From an uncultured Roseburia sp. (GTDB lineage Bacteria > Bacillota > Clostridia > Lachnospirales > Lachnospiraceae), in contig CANSSP010000003.1 in assembly GCA_947649645.1 (NCBI GenBank), positions 124,001 to 188,000 on the forward strand: a stretch of DNA of 64,000 bases, written 5' to 3'. Of this stretch, positions 45,266-53,658 are shown one piece after another (position 1 is the stretch's first letter; each line of letters begins with the position of its first letter). The notes under the pieces were generated by a model. That model was given only the letters and a program-made list of their open reading frames with translations. It made no database searches and was not told where the DNA came from. The translations under genes and the position numbers were made by a program.

Positions 45266-45278
45266 CCCCTGCCCATAT

Positions 45279-45803
45279 CTATAACGACTTATGGATTGAT
45301 TTTTTCAGACGGGACGCACAGATTTTCCCCAAAATCCACAACACGAGCAGTCCTGCCGCAGCGCCCAGCGTATCAATCACAACGTCACTGCATCTGCCGG
45401 CTCTGCCGGGGACAAAAAGCTGATGTATTTCATCCGTGGCCGCATATACCGCAGAAAACAGAAGAGAAAAAACATAGCATTTTCTCCCCTTCCGCCCCCG
45501 GACGGCAAAAAATAAAAATGCAGCCATGCCCAGGACGGCATATTCCGACATATGTGCCGCTTTCCGGATCGGGTGATCCAGCTTTTGCGTATATCGCAGA
45601 AGCTCTTCCTCCCGCAGATCCATCCCAAATATCCGGTCTGCCCGGGAAACAATACGGTACGCAACCCCGCCGCTCACCTTCGACGACTCCCCGGCGGGCT
45701 GCGCAGAAAACAGAAAAATAATTGTCATCCATCCGGCCAGCAATACCGTCGATGCCAGCCGGTATATCTTCTTCCTCGTATCTCTCACTCCGCTATTCCC
45801 CAC
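45279..45803 (-). CDS. VanZ-like membrane protein
   Basis: 174 residues with about four membrane segments. The VanZ-like pattern is seen in TIIFLFSAQPAGESS near the start, RKAAHMSEYAVLGMAAF, and the DEIHQLFVPGRAGRCSDVVIDTLGA region. VanZ proteins give low teicoplanin resistance in enterococci, but most homologues have no known role. Starts 11 bases inside the CtpA gene end, so probably co-translated. Confidence 0.9.
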   Translation of the reverse strand: MGNSGVRDTRKKIYRLASTVLLAGWMTIIFLFSAQPAGESSKVSGGVAYRIVSRADRIFGMDLREEELLRYTQKLDHPIRKAAHMSEYAVLGMAAFLFFAVRGRKGRKCYVFSLLFSAVYAATDEIHQLFVPGRAGRCSDVVIDTLGAAAGLLVLWILGKICASRLKKSIHKSL

Positions 45804-47055
45804 TCAGCACTTCGATCGCCTTTTGTATCTGATTATCGTACTGCATCTCGTATTCCTCTCCCTCCGGGTTCAGGTACTCATATTCCAGCTCAATATCGGG
45901 TTCAATCCCCACTCCGTGAATATAATTTCCGTCTGGCGTAAAATATTTTGCCGTCGTCAGCTTGACGGCATCGCCGTCTTTCAGCCGGAAAATCGTCTGG
46001 ACAATGCCCTTCCCAAACGTCGTTGTTCCGATCAGCGTCCCATATTTAAAATCCTTGATCGCCCCGGCAAAAATCTCGGAAGCACTCGCACTGTCCTGGT
46101 TTATCAGCACCGCGACCGGATAATCCATGTGCGTCTTTCCGTCGGACCTGTACTCCTCCCTCTTCCCGTTCTTATCTTCCGTGTAGACGAGAAGGCCTTC
46201 CGGAAGAATCGCATCGAGAATTTCCACAACCGAGTCCACCAGTCCGCCTCCGTTGTACCTTAAATCAATTATCAGCGACTCCATTCCCTGCCCTGCAAGG
46301 CTTTCCACTGCCGCTTTAAACTGGGCTGCCGTCTCTTTCTCAAAAGATTCGATCCGGATATATCCGATCCTTTCCGCCGCCATCTCAAAGGCAATGCTCG
46401 GAAGCGTGACATTCTTTCGCTCCACATCAAAGGAAAGATATTCATTCGTATCCGGGCGGTAAACTTCAAGATGCACCGACGTGCCCTCTTCCCCCCGGAT
46501 CAGTTTCACGAGCTCTGTCACCTCCATGGTATCGGCTTCCGTGCCGTCGACCGAGATAATAATATCACCGTCGAGAAGCCCTGCTTCCTCCGAGGGCGTT
46601 CCCTCATACACCCTGGAAACAGAGACTGACATGGTATCCTTTTCCTGTTTTAAGCCCGCGCCAATCCCATAATACTGTCCCGTCGTGTCAATCTGCATCT
46701 GCCGGTACTCATCCGCATTATAGTAAACAGAATACCGGTCTCCCAGCCCGGAAAGCAGCCCGGCATAAATTCCGTCCCGCAGTCTGTCCCGGTCCGCCTC
46801 ATCGTAATAATAGAGGTCTACATACGACGTCAGTTCATTTACCTTCGATAAGACTCCTGCGTCTATCACCTGTTCATCCGTTCTTCCTCTCTCCACCAGC
46901 ATAAACCGGTTTCCCGTTGCAAAACAGAAAACAGAGAGTCCCGCAAACACCGCGAACACTGCCCCTATGGCGCCGATTAAAATTCCGCGGCCGACACCGT
47001 CTCCCCTTTTTCCGTTCTCCGTCTCCTGACCATATACCATATTTTGTCTGTCCAT
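45793..47055 (-). CDS. C-terminal processing protease, S41 family (CtpA type)
   Basis: 420 residues. One N-terminal membrane segment (about 24-48) anchors it with the rest outside. PDZ domain (GIGAGLKQEKDTMSVSVSRV, EEAGLLDGDIIISVDGTE) then the S41 protease with catalytic Ser in QDSASASEIFAGAI and Lys in TTFGKGIVQTI. It degrades or trims exported proteins. GGAAGGAAAG precedes the ATG. It lies next to a PcsB-like hydrolase locus, in line with a role in regulating wall hydrolases (inference). Confidence 0.94.
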   Translation of the reverse strand: MDRQNMVYGQETENGKRGDGVGRGILIGAIGAVFAVFAGLSVFCFATGNRFMLVERGRTDEQVIDAGVLSKVNELTSYVDLYYYDEADRDRLRDGIYAGLLSGLGDRYSVYYNADEYRQMQIDTTGQYYGIGAGLKQEKDTMSVSVSRVYEGTPSEEAGLLDGDIIISVDGTEADTMEVTELVKLIRGEEGTSVHLEVYRPDTNEYLSFDVERKNVTLPSIAFEMAAERIGYIRIESFEKETAAQFKAAVESLAGQGMESLIIDLRYNGGGLVDSVVEILDAILPEGLLVYTEDKNGKREEYRSDGKTHMDYPVAVLINQDSASASEIFAGAIKDFKYGTLIGTTTFGKGIVQTIFRLKDGDAVKLTTAKYFTPDGNYIHGVGIEPDIELEYEYLNPEGEEYEMQYDNQIQKAIEVLSGE

Positions 47056-47129
47056 TTCTTTCCTTCCTGTCCTGTATACTGACGGATCCTGTCCCGCAAA
47101 GCGTTTTTGCGCCCGCTATAAGTTTATGT

Positions 47130-47157
47130 AAAAATCCCCTGTCCAAAGACAGGGAAT
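47130..47157 (-). terminator. Terminator of the ftsE-ftsX-hydrolase operon
   Basis: On the minus strand CCCTGTC-TTTG-GACAGGG with flanking AAT/ATT pairs, then TTTTT; 14 bases after the hydrolase stop codon. Confidence 0.88.
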
Positions 47158-47170
47158 TGTGAAAACTTTC

Positions 47171-48385
47171 TCATCCGCCAAAATAGCCCCACGGGCTGAC
47201 ATAGCTTCCATTTAAAGACACGCCGAAATGCAGATGGTTCCCGGTGGAAATGCCGGTACTCCCTACTTTTGCAATCATCTGACCGGCGCTGACCTGCTGT
47301 CCTGTCGATACATGCACTGACGACGCGTGCATATATACCGTATACAGACCGCCTCCGTGATCGATCATCACATAATTCCCGGCCGCGCTGCTATAATTCA
47401 CTGCCTTTACCGTCCCGGCCGCCGCCGCCACAATATCCGCGCCATAAGCGGCGCCGACATCAATGCCTCTGTGATTCGTCGACGCACCCGAAGTGGGAGA
47501 AATCCTTGCGCCGTAATTGCTTGTCACCCGGGTGCTGCTCGGGCAGGGCCAGACGAACGCTCCCCCCGTGTAAGGCTGATTCGCCGCGCCCGCAGCGGCC
47601 TTCTCCGCCTCCGCACGCTTAATCTCCGCTATCAGCTCCTCCTGTGCCTGTATCTCCGCGGCATAATAATCGGCCACGCTCTGTGCATCCAGAATGTCCT
47701 CCGAGAGAGCAGCAAGCTCCGCCTCCTTCTGCTGCATCAGCGCCGCCACATTCTGTTTATTCTCTTCCACCACCGCTTTCATCGCTTCCAGTTCGGCATA
47801 ATCCTGTTCGAGCTGCGCCTGCATCTCCTCAATGTCGCGGACCGTCTGCTCATATTCTTCTAATTTCTGGCGATCGTAACTCTCAATCTCCGCGATATAC
47901 TCCGAAGTATTCATAAACTCCGCGATACCCTCCGTCGAGAGGAGGACATCCAGATAAGAAGTCTGACTGTTCTCATACATAAACTGAATGCGGACTTTCA
48001 TGTCCTCATACTGCTGCGCCTCAAGCTCCATGGCCGCCTCAAGCTCCTTCTGCGCGTCCACGATATCCTCACTCTTTTCTGTCAGCTCGTTTTCGAGCTC
48101 CGTAATGCGCGCAGATATTCCGACAAGCTGCGCATTCAGTTCTTTCACCTTCTCCTGTATATCGCCCTTTTCGTTACGGAGCGCTTCAATCGTCTCTTTT
48201 GCTTTTTTCAGCTCGTTCTCCAGCTCGTTCTTTTCTTTCTGCGCTTCCTTTAAGGAAGTCTGTTCCTTTTCTTTCCCCTTTCCTTCCGCCGCCGACGCAT
48301 GCATCGACAGCCCTGTTGTAAATACAAGCAGACAGACAACTGCCATTTTCCGTAATCCTGTTCTCTTCTTCATAGCCTCCATCAT
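47171..48385 (-). CDS. Secreted murein hydrolase, coiled coil plus M23 peptidase (PcsB/CwlO/EnvC-like)
   Basis: 404 residues. The signal peptide (MAVVCLLVFTTGLSMHASA) is followed by a long coiled coil (about 30-265, rich in Glu/Gln/Ala/Leu) and a C-terminal M23 domain: NYGARISPTSGASTNHRGID, YVMIDHGGGLYTVYMHAS and GNHLHFGVSLNG carry the zinc and catalytic histidines and aspartate. The start ATG at 48385 overlaps the FtsX stop (ATGA), indicating coupling. The FtsE-FtsX complex probably activates this hydrolase at division or elongation sites, as for PcsB and CwlO. Confidence 0.92.
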   Translation of the reverse strand: MMEAMKKRTGLRKMAVVCLLVFTTGLSMHASAAEGKGKEKEQTSLKEAQKEKNELENELKKAKETIEALRNEKGDIQEKVKELNAQLVGISARITELENELTEKSEDIVDAQKELEAAMELEAQQYEDMKVRIQFMYENSQTSYLDVLLSTEGIAEFMNTSEYIAEIESYDRQKLEEYEQTVRDIEEMQAQLEQDYAELEAMKAVVEENKQNVAALMQQKEAELAALSEDILDAQSVADYYAAEIQAQEELIAEIKRAEAEKAAAGAANQPYTGGAFVWPCPSSTRVTSNYGARISPTSGASTNHRGIDVGAAYGADIVAAAAGTVKAVNYSSAAGNYVMIDHGGGLYTVYMHASSVHVSTGQQVSAGQMIAKVGSTGISTGNHLHFGVSLNGSYVSPWGYFGG

Positions 48386-49290
48386 ACTTTTAAATGCTTG
48401 CGGATTGTGATGCGGCTTCCGATTAGGCCGATGCCGACACCAAGAACGAGCGCAACCGGCAGCAAAGTGTGGAACACCTCTTTTACCGTGAGAAACGACA
48501 TCATCCCACCGATAAACCGGAACTTTTCTGCGACATATGTAACAATTTTTCCGTAAATCACATAGAGAATCCCCAGAGGAATCGCCGCGCCGATCAGGCC
48601 GATGACAATCCCCTCCACGACAAACGGTGCGCGGACAAAGTAGTCGGTCGCACCGATCAGTTTCATAATGCCGATCTCCTCCCGGCGAACCGAGATACCG
48701 ACTGCAATCGTGTTGCTGATCAGAAAGATTGCAACGCACAGAAGGATCAGTATAACGCCTGCGGAGATATATCCGATCAGCCGGTTAAAATCTGTCAGCG
48801 TATTGGCCACCGTCGCCGACTGCTTTACCTCCCTGACACCGTCGACCGACTCAAGATAGGTGACAAGCGCAGACTGCATCGAGATATCGTTCATGTATAC
48901 CGCATAACTCGCAGAATTTGCAAGCGGGTTGTCTGCCCCGAAGCTCTCCGCCACTTTCTCATTTCCGTCAAAATAGATATCCCTGAAGTAATCCCATGCT
49001 TCCTGTGATGAAATAAATTCATAGTGGGATACCTCAACACGGCCGTCAATCAGCTCGCCGATCTCCTCAATGCGCTGTTCCGATATCCCGTGATCAAAGA
49101 GAACCGTGACTGCCACGCCGGCTTCCGCATTCCTTACCATCGTCTGAAAATTCATCACAATCATATAAAACAGACCGAACAGAAAAATACAGGCTGTCAT
49201 CGTCGCAACAGAGGCCAGAGAAAACATCTTGTTTTTCCAGATATTGACAATCCCCTGCTTTATCGTATAAAAAAACGTACTAATCCTCAT
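48382..49290 (-). CDS. ftsX: Cell division ABC permease FtsX
   Basis: 302 residues. An N-terminal membrane segment after [20 protein letters not shown], a large external loop (about 55-165), and three C-terminal membrane segments fit FtsX. The start at 49290 lies inside the end of ftsE with GGAGGCGGCG as ribosome site; a long upstream frame overlaps ftsE fully and is not used. Passes an ATP-driven signal from FtsE to the extracellular PcsB-like hydrolase encoded next. Confidence 0.94.
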   Translation of the reverse strand: MRISTFFYTIKQGIVNIWKNKMFSLASVATMTACIFLFGLFYMIVMNFQTMVRNAEAGVAVTVLFDHGISEQRIEEIGELIDGRVEVSHYEFISSQEAWDYFRDIYFDGNEKVAESFGADNPLANSASYAVYMNDISMQSALVTYLESVDGVREVKQSATVANTLTDFNRLIGYISAGVILILLCVAIFLISNTIAVGISVRREEIGIMKLIGATDYFVRAPFVVEGIVIGLIGAAIPLGILYVIYGKIVTYVAEKFRFIGGMMSFLTVKEVFHTLLPVALVLGVGIGLIGSRITIRKHLKV

Positions 49291-50125
49291 CGCCGCCTCC
49301 GTCCCCGTTTTGTCGGCCGCTCTGAGTATAAAACGGCCTTCCGCCGAAAAAGTCGTCGGCCGCTCCCTCTTCTCCTGAAAATCCCGGCTGTTCCCCGAAA
49401 TAATCGCTCCCGTACGAAGAAGCCTCCCCGCTTCTGTACAGCGGACTGCCGTCATCCCAGTCCGCGCCGTCATCCCTGACAACGCCTTTCTGCATCTGAA
49501 TCACACGCTTATTCATCGCCCGCACAATCTCAAGATTATGCGTTACAACCACAACAGTGGTCCCGTTCTGATTGATCTCATCGAGCAGCTCCATAATTTC
49601 CCAGGCGTTTTTGACGTCAAGATTCCCCGTGGGCTCATCGGCCAGAAGGATCCTGGGCCGGTTAATCAGCGCTCTCGCAATCGCCACCCTCTGCTGCTCG
49701 CCGCCGGAGAGCTGCCTTGGATAGGCGCGATACTTTGCAGCCAGTCCCACCTGCGACAAAATCTTCGGAACATTTTTTCTGATGTTTCTGGAGGATTCCC
49801 CAATGACCTGCTGGGCAAAAGCAACATTCTGATAAATATTCCGGTCCTTTAACAGCCTGAAATCCTGAAACACCACGCCGATATCGCGACGAAATTTCGG
49901 GATCTGCCTCCTCCTTATTTTGTTCAGTTTTTTTCCGTTTATCGTGATCGTCCCGGCCGTCGGCTCCAGCTCCTTTAGCAGAAGCTTAATCAGCGTCGAC
50001 TTACCCGAACCGCTGTCGCCGACAATAAATGCAAAATCTCCCGCGTTTATCTCAAGGCTCACGTCATTTAATGCAGGCAGTCCTTCCTTTACATAAGACT
50101 TGCTGACATGCTCCAACCTTATCAT
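49280..50125 (-). CDS. ftsE: Cell division ATP-binding protein FtsE with long C-terminal tail
   Basis: 281 residues; typical FtsE is about 225-230. Walker [11 protein letters not shown], signature [15 protein letters not shown] and Walker [13 protein letters not shown] are intact. Residues about 225-281 form an extra Gly/Asp/Ser/Tyr-rich, probably disordered tail that ends GDGGGDED. The tail's DNA also holds the ribosome site and start of ftsX, so it is likely real coding sequence. Drives FtsX. Confidence 0.94.
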   Translation of the reverse strand: MIRLEHVSKSYVKEGLPALNDVSLEINAGDFAFIVGDSGSGKSTLIKLLLKELEPTAGTITINGKKLNKIRRRQIPKFRRDIGVVFQDFRLLKDRNIYQNVAFAQQVIGESSRNIRKNVPKILSQVGLAAKYRAYPRQLSGGEQQRVAIARALINRPRILLADEPTGNLDVKNAWEIMELLDEINQNGTTVVVVTHNLEIVRAMNKRVIQMQKGVVRDDGADWDDGSPLYRSGEASSYGSDYFGEQPGFSGEEGAADDFFGGRPFYTQSGRQNGDGGGDED

Positions 50126-50144
50126 CCTCTACCTCATTTCCAGT

Positions 50145-51233
50145 TTAATAGTCCATTGATTCCATATATTTCATATATTTTACTACCATAAGAGCAATTT
50201 TAAATGTAATCGCGTCCTCAAATACACGCAGATCCAGCCCTGTATATTTCTGCAGCTTATCCAGACGGTAGACGAGCGTATTCCGGTGAATATAGAGCTG
50301 TCTGGAAGTCTCCGATACGTTCAGGCTGTTTTCAAAAAACTTGTTGATCGTCGTCAGCGTCTCCTCGTCAAAATCATCGGGCGACTTTCCATCAAAAATC
50401 TCTTTAATAAACATCCTGCACAGCGGAATCGGGAGCTGGTAGATCAGACGTCCGATTCCGAGCGTCGAATATGCAATCACATCCTTCTCCTCGAAAAAAA
50501 TCTTGCCCACATCCAGCGCCATGCGCGCCTCTTTGTAGGAACGGGACACTTCCTTGATCTCATTCACGATCGTGCCGTATGCCACATGCACATCGCTCTC
50601 CGCATCTGCGCGGAACAGATTGACAATCACCTCAGCGGTCCTCCCGAGCTCTTCATATCCTTCATTTTCCCCGACTTCTTTTACGACGATAATATTCTTC
50701 TCATCGACTGCCGTCACAAAATCCCTGGTCTTTCCGCCAAAAATACCGCGGATTTTCTCCAGCTCATTGCCGTCCTTGTCACGGTTTGTCTCAACGATAA
50801 ACACGACACGTCTGACTTCGGTATCGATGTGGAGCTTTTTTGCCCGGTTATAAATATCCACAAGCAGAAGATTATCCAGGAGAAGATTTTTGATAAAATT
50901 ATCCTTATCAAACCGCTCTTTATATGCTATCAGAAGATTCTGAATCTGAAAACTGGCAATTTTACCCACCATATAGACATCATCGCTGTCACCGCTGGCA
51001 AGCAGAATATACTCAAGCTGATGCTCGTCAAATACTTTAAAAAACTGGTACCCGTTTACGACCTGACTGTCCGCCGGCGAATCCACAAACGCCTGGGCAG
51101 CCTCGATATATCGGTCAGCCTCCGGAAATGTCGCAGCCAGCACTTTTCCCTCCACGTCAATGATGCACAGGTCTATTCTTGTGATTCCTTTTAATCCGTC
51201 AATCGTGTTCTGAAGTATCTGATTCGAAATCAT
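50145..51233 (-). CDS. CdaR/PucR-type transcriptional regulator
   Basis: 362 residues. The N-terminal part (1-120) resembles a putative sugar-diacid-recognition sensor (IDLCIIDVEGKVLAATFPEA); the C-terminus has the PucR-type helix-turn-helix NVSETSRQLYIHRNTLVYRLDKLQKYTG. It lies 19 bases upstream of ftsE on the same strand, and may be transcribed with the division genes. No sugar-acid genes are nearby, so the ligand is unknown. Confidence 0.87.
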   Translation of the reverse strand: MISNQILQNTIDGLKGITRIDLCIIDVEGKVLAATFPEADRYIEAAQAFVDSPADSQVVNGYQFFKVFDEHQLEYILLASGDSDDVYMVGKIASFQIQNLLIAYKERFDKDNFIKNLLLDNLLLVDIYNRAKKLHIDTEVRRVVFIVETNRDKDGNELEKIRGIFGGKTRDFVTAVDEKNIIVVKEVGENEGYEELGRTAEVIVNLFRADAESDVHVAYGTIVNEIKEVSRSYKEARMALDVGKIFFEEKDVIAYSTLGIGRLIYQLPIPLCRMFIKEIFDGKSPDDFDEETLTTINKFFENSLNVSETSRQLYIHRNTLVYRLDKLQKYTGLDLRVFEDAITFKIALMVVKYMKYMESMDY

Positions 51234-51283
51234 ATGCCCCGCTCCTTCTCCAAATGGTTTCTTCTATTTTAATGCAAAACAAC

Positions 51284-51329
51284 AAAAAAGGAAAGAGGAA
51301 ATGCATATTTTTTATGCACTTCCCCTCCT
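51284..51329 (-). terminator. Terminator after yitT-like gene
   Basis: On the minus strand AGGGGAAGTGCATA pairs with TATGCATTTCCTCT around AAAAA, then TTTCCTTTTTTG. It separates the WecG-YitT transcript from the regulator gene. Confidence 0.82.
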
Positions 51330-51346
51330 TAAGCATAACTTCTCAT

Positions 51347-52231
51347 TCATGCCTTCTGATATTCCTGAAACCCTTCTCCCAGAACTTCTCTCGCATCGGA
51401 GACAATCACAAAAGCATGCGGGTCGACTTCTGATACAATCTCCTTGACCGCGACGATCTCTTTCTTTGATACAACACAGTAGAGCATACATTTCTCCTCA
51501 CCGGAATACATCCCTTTCGCCATCAGCCCTGTCACCCCGCGGTCCAGCTCTTTCATAATCCGCTCCGCTACAAGCGCGTGATTCTGCGTGATAATATATG
51601 CCGCCTTGGAAAACTTAAACCCTTCCATCAGTGCATCTGAAACCTTGCTCGTGATAAAAATCGCAACAATTGCGTAGAGCGCCGCACGAACCCCGAAAAC
51701 ATACAGGCCACAGAGCACGATCAGACCGTCAAGAACCTGCATGATCTGAACAATCGTGTAATGCCGCATATAATTCTGTATGAGCGTCGCCACCATATCC
51801 GTCCCTCCGGTCGTCGCCTTTGCCAGCAGCACAAGCCCCATCCCGACGCCTCCGATACAGCCTCCAAAAACCGCCGCAAGAATATAGTCGCCCTGCGCCA
51901 GATCCACCGACGGAATCAGATACAGCCACATAGATAAAAGAGATGTCCCCAGAACGGTTCGCGCGATAAAACGGATACCCTTGATGCGCAGCGCTGCCAG
52001 GAACACCGGTACGTTGAGTACAATATTGGTAACCCACAGCGGAATGCCTCCCGGCATAAAATGCGATGTTACTTCCTTTACGATAATTGCGCCTCCGGTA
52101 AACCCTCCGGTGACAAGCCTCACCGGATCATAGACACACTGTATGCTCGCCGCCACAAGTCCGGTTCCTGCCAGAAGCAGGATATAATCCCACAGCTTCG
52201 ACCGTTTATAAAAAATTTTCTGCATTGTCAA
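51347..52231 (-). CDS. YitT-family membrane protein (DUF161/DUF2179)
   Basis: 294 residues. Five to six membrane segments in the first 200 residues (LVTGGFTGGAIIVKEVTSHF, GCIGGVGMGLVLLAKATTGGTDM) and a cytoplasmic DUF2179 domain at the end (GLMAKGMYSGEEKCMLYCVVSKKEI). The family is widespread in Firmicutes without a firm function. The start overlaps the stop of the glycosyltransferase gene by 4 bases, suggesting coupled translation. Confidence 0.92.
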   Translation of the reverse strand: MTMQKIFYKRSKLWDYILLLAGTGLVAASIQCVYDPVRLVTGGFTGGAIIVKEVTSHFMPGGIPLWVTNIVLNVPVFLAALRIKGIRFIARTVLGTSLLSMWLYLIPSVDLAQGDYILAAVFGGCIGGVGMGLVLLAKATTGGTDMVATLIQNYMRHYTIVQIMQVLDGLIVLCGLYVFGVRAALYAIVAIFITSKVSDALMEGFKFSKAAYIITQNHALVAERIMKELDRGVTGLMAKGMYSGEEKCMLYCVVSKKEIVAVKEIVSEVDPHAFVIVSDAREVLGEGFQEYQKA

Positions 52232-52944
52232 TCATCCTTCCTGCCCTCTTCTTCTGCCCCCTCTTCCTGAAGACATCTGTTTTCCCGATACCGGACCATG
52301 CTGCTCTTTAATTTTCCGAGATGCATCACGTTCCGAAAAAAATTTCTGACGCCCGAGCGCCTTCTTCCGAACCCTGCCCCGCCGGTTCCGTACCAGATAC
52401 CGGTGTTTATCTTCCCTTTATGCTCCCAGAAAAAATGTTCCTGCATCGGTGAAGGCAGAAGCGAAACAATGATATCGGGCGTCGTCGCATTCATCTCATT
52501 GATCGCCGTCTCATAATCTCCCTTACAATGCTCCAGCGCATACCATCCGGCGACCGAAAGACGCGGAAACGTCTGCAAAAGCATCTCGCGCGCCACGTTA
52601 AGTTTCTCATCCGTCTCCCCCAGGAAAAAAAGACTCTTTTTACTGCGCTCAGCCTTGCGGAAAAACTCAAAAGAAAAATCATTTTCCTCCGTCTCCTTTA
52701 TCCGCTGCATCGTCCCTATGCCGGCCGCCTGCAGAATCTCCTTCTCTCCGATAACGGCAAGATCCAGCGCAGACATCACTTCTTTTAAGACCGGATCGCT
52801 CTCTGATTCAATCAGCATCTGCATCGAAATATTTTCAATTGTATTCATCACATGATCGTTCAGATATCCGTCTACCTGCCGCACCGCCTCGCGCACGGTA
52901 TAATTATCCAGCCGGATACCCAGAATGTCAATCTTCTTTGTCAT
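52228..52944 (-). CDS. WecG/TagA/CpsF-family glycosyltransferase
   Basis: 238 residues. The family pattern is seen in IDILGIRLDNYTVREAV, KSLFFLGETDEKLNVAREML, TTPDIIVSLLPSPMQEHFFWEH and GIWYGTGGAG. In related proteins this type adds N-acetylmannosamine or a similar sugar to undecaprenyl-linked GlcNAc (teichoic acid or capsule start). ATG at 52944; a TTG at 52974 extends the frame without support. The C-terminal tail is Glu/Arg/Lys-rich. Overlaps YitT gene. Confidence 0.88.
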   Translation of the reverse strand: MTKKIDILGIRLDNYTVREAVRQVDGYLNDHVMNTIENISMQMLIESESDPVLKEVMSALDLAVIGEKEILQAAGIGTMQRIKETEENDFSFEFFRKAERSKKSLFFLGETDEKLNVAREMLLQTFPRLSVAGWYALEHCKGDYETAINEMNATTPDIIVSLLPSPMQEHFFWEHKGKINTGIWYGTGGAGFGRRRSGVRNFFRNVMHLGKLKSSMVRYRENRCLQEEGAEEEGRKDD

Positions 52945-53221
52945 AATACACCCATATTCGTTTCCATCGTGCAAAAAAATATACGTTTTTGCATCTATAA
53001 CAGCATAACCCTGTCATTCATTATTTTGTAATATTTTCGTAAAATTTACTGACATTTTTTTCTAATCCACTATATTTTTAAAATTCAGAAATGTCAATAT
53101 TTTTTTCCTATTTTTTATTCGGAATGATAACTTTATGATTTCTATACAAAACGTATATTCGCTTTTTCATCGGCACACTTGATTTTTTTATCGCAGAAAT
53201 CCGTTTCTTTCGCGCAGAAAA

Positions 53222-53292
53222 TGTGGATAATGTGCATAACTTCGTGTATAACTTGCTTTTTTCCATTTTCCTGTCGCTTTTCCTGTTGATAA
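53222..53292 (+). other. DnaA-box-like cluster in an AT-rich gene-free region
   Basis: TGTGGATAA (53222, exact complement of TTATCCACA), TGTGCATAA (53231), CGTGTATAA (53243) and TGTTGATAA (53284), all in one orientation. The flanking 53030-53160 is strongly AT-rich. The rest of 52945-53395 shows no gene. No dnaA or dnaN is nearby and gene direction does not switch, so this is probably not the chromosomal origin. Confidence 0.6.
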
Positions 53293-53395
53293 CTTTGTGG
53301 GAAGTTTTTACAGTTTCGTCATTTTTTTCATTGCTCTTTTACCATTTTGTGCATTTTGTATATCCTGTTTTTATCGTGTAAAAAGTTCCCAGACC

Positions 53396-53568
53396 CGCAG
53401 TCCGGACTGCGCGCACATCTGCGGCTGCTGACCGTCCCGTTTTCCCGCAAAGGCAAAGAAATCCCCGGCTGCCAGGACCGCTTCTACGGCTTACTTCACC
53501 CGAAGGATTTTCGGTTTCACAGGAAAGATACTTTAACGTTTCGCAGCAGCCGTGTCTTTCCTGTGAAA
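53396..53568. ncRNA. Unassigned structured element with possible pseudoknot
   Basis: Contains a perfect 16-base palindrome CGCAGTCCGGACTGCG (53396-53411), a small CCGAA/TTCGG hairpin (53500-53514) and a 14-pair hairpin TTTCACAGGAAAGA/TCTTTCCTGTGAAA (53515-53568). The loop of the last one contains CAGCAGCCG (53544-53552), complementary to CGGCTGCTG (53422-53430), which would make a pseudoknot. GC content is far above the adjoining AT-rich stretch. No coding frame is convincing. Strand unknown: the minus strand would place it after the NlpC/P60 terminator. I do not recognise it as a named riboswitch or housekeeping RNA. Confidence 0.5.
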
Positions 53569-53605
53569 TAAAAAATAAGGGGCAAATCGGAATGATCTAC
53601 CCCTT
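53566..53605 (-). terminator. Terminator of the NlpC/P60 gene
   Basis: On the minus strand AAGGGGtAgATC pairs with GATtTgCCCCTT, then ATTTTTTATTT. It lies 54 bases after the stop codon. Confidence 0.82.
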
Positions 53606-53658
53606 ACATCCAAAAATCACAAATCCATAACCTTAATCGCAAAACACGGTATGAAAAT

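Noticed and set aside
48386-48739. N-terminal extension of the M23 hydrolase gene
   Set aside because: The extension overlaps ftsX in another frame, is Arg/Cys-rich, and the ATG at 48385 overlaps the ftsX stop and precedes a proper signal peptide.
53222-53292. Chromosomal origin of replication
   Set aside because: No dnaA, dnaN, recF or gyrase genes and no switch of gene direction around the boxes.
53396-53568. Known structured RNA (c-di-AMP riboswitch, SRP RNA, RNase P, tmRNA)
   Set aside because: I looked for the conserved cores (for example CCGACAGCTAAC of the c-di-AMP switch, the GGAAGGAAGCAG-type SRP loop, GAGGAAAGTCC of RNase P) and found none on either strand.
53347-53571. Plus-strand 74-codon frame in the gene-free region
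   Set aside because: No ribosome site, and it lies over the palindromic structured element; coding is unlikely.
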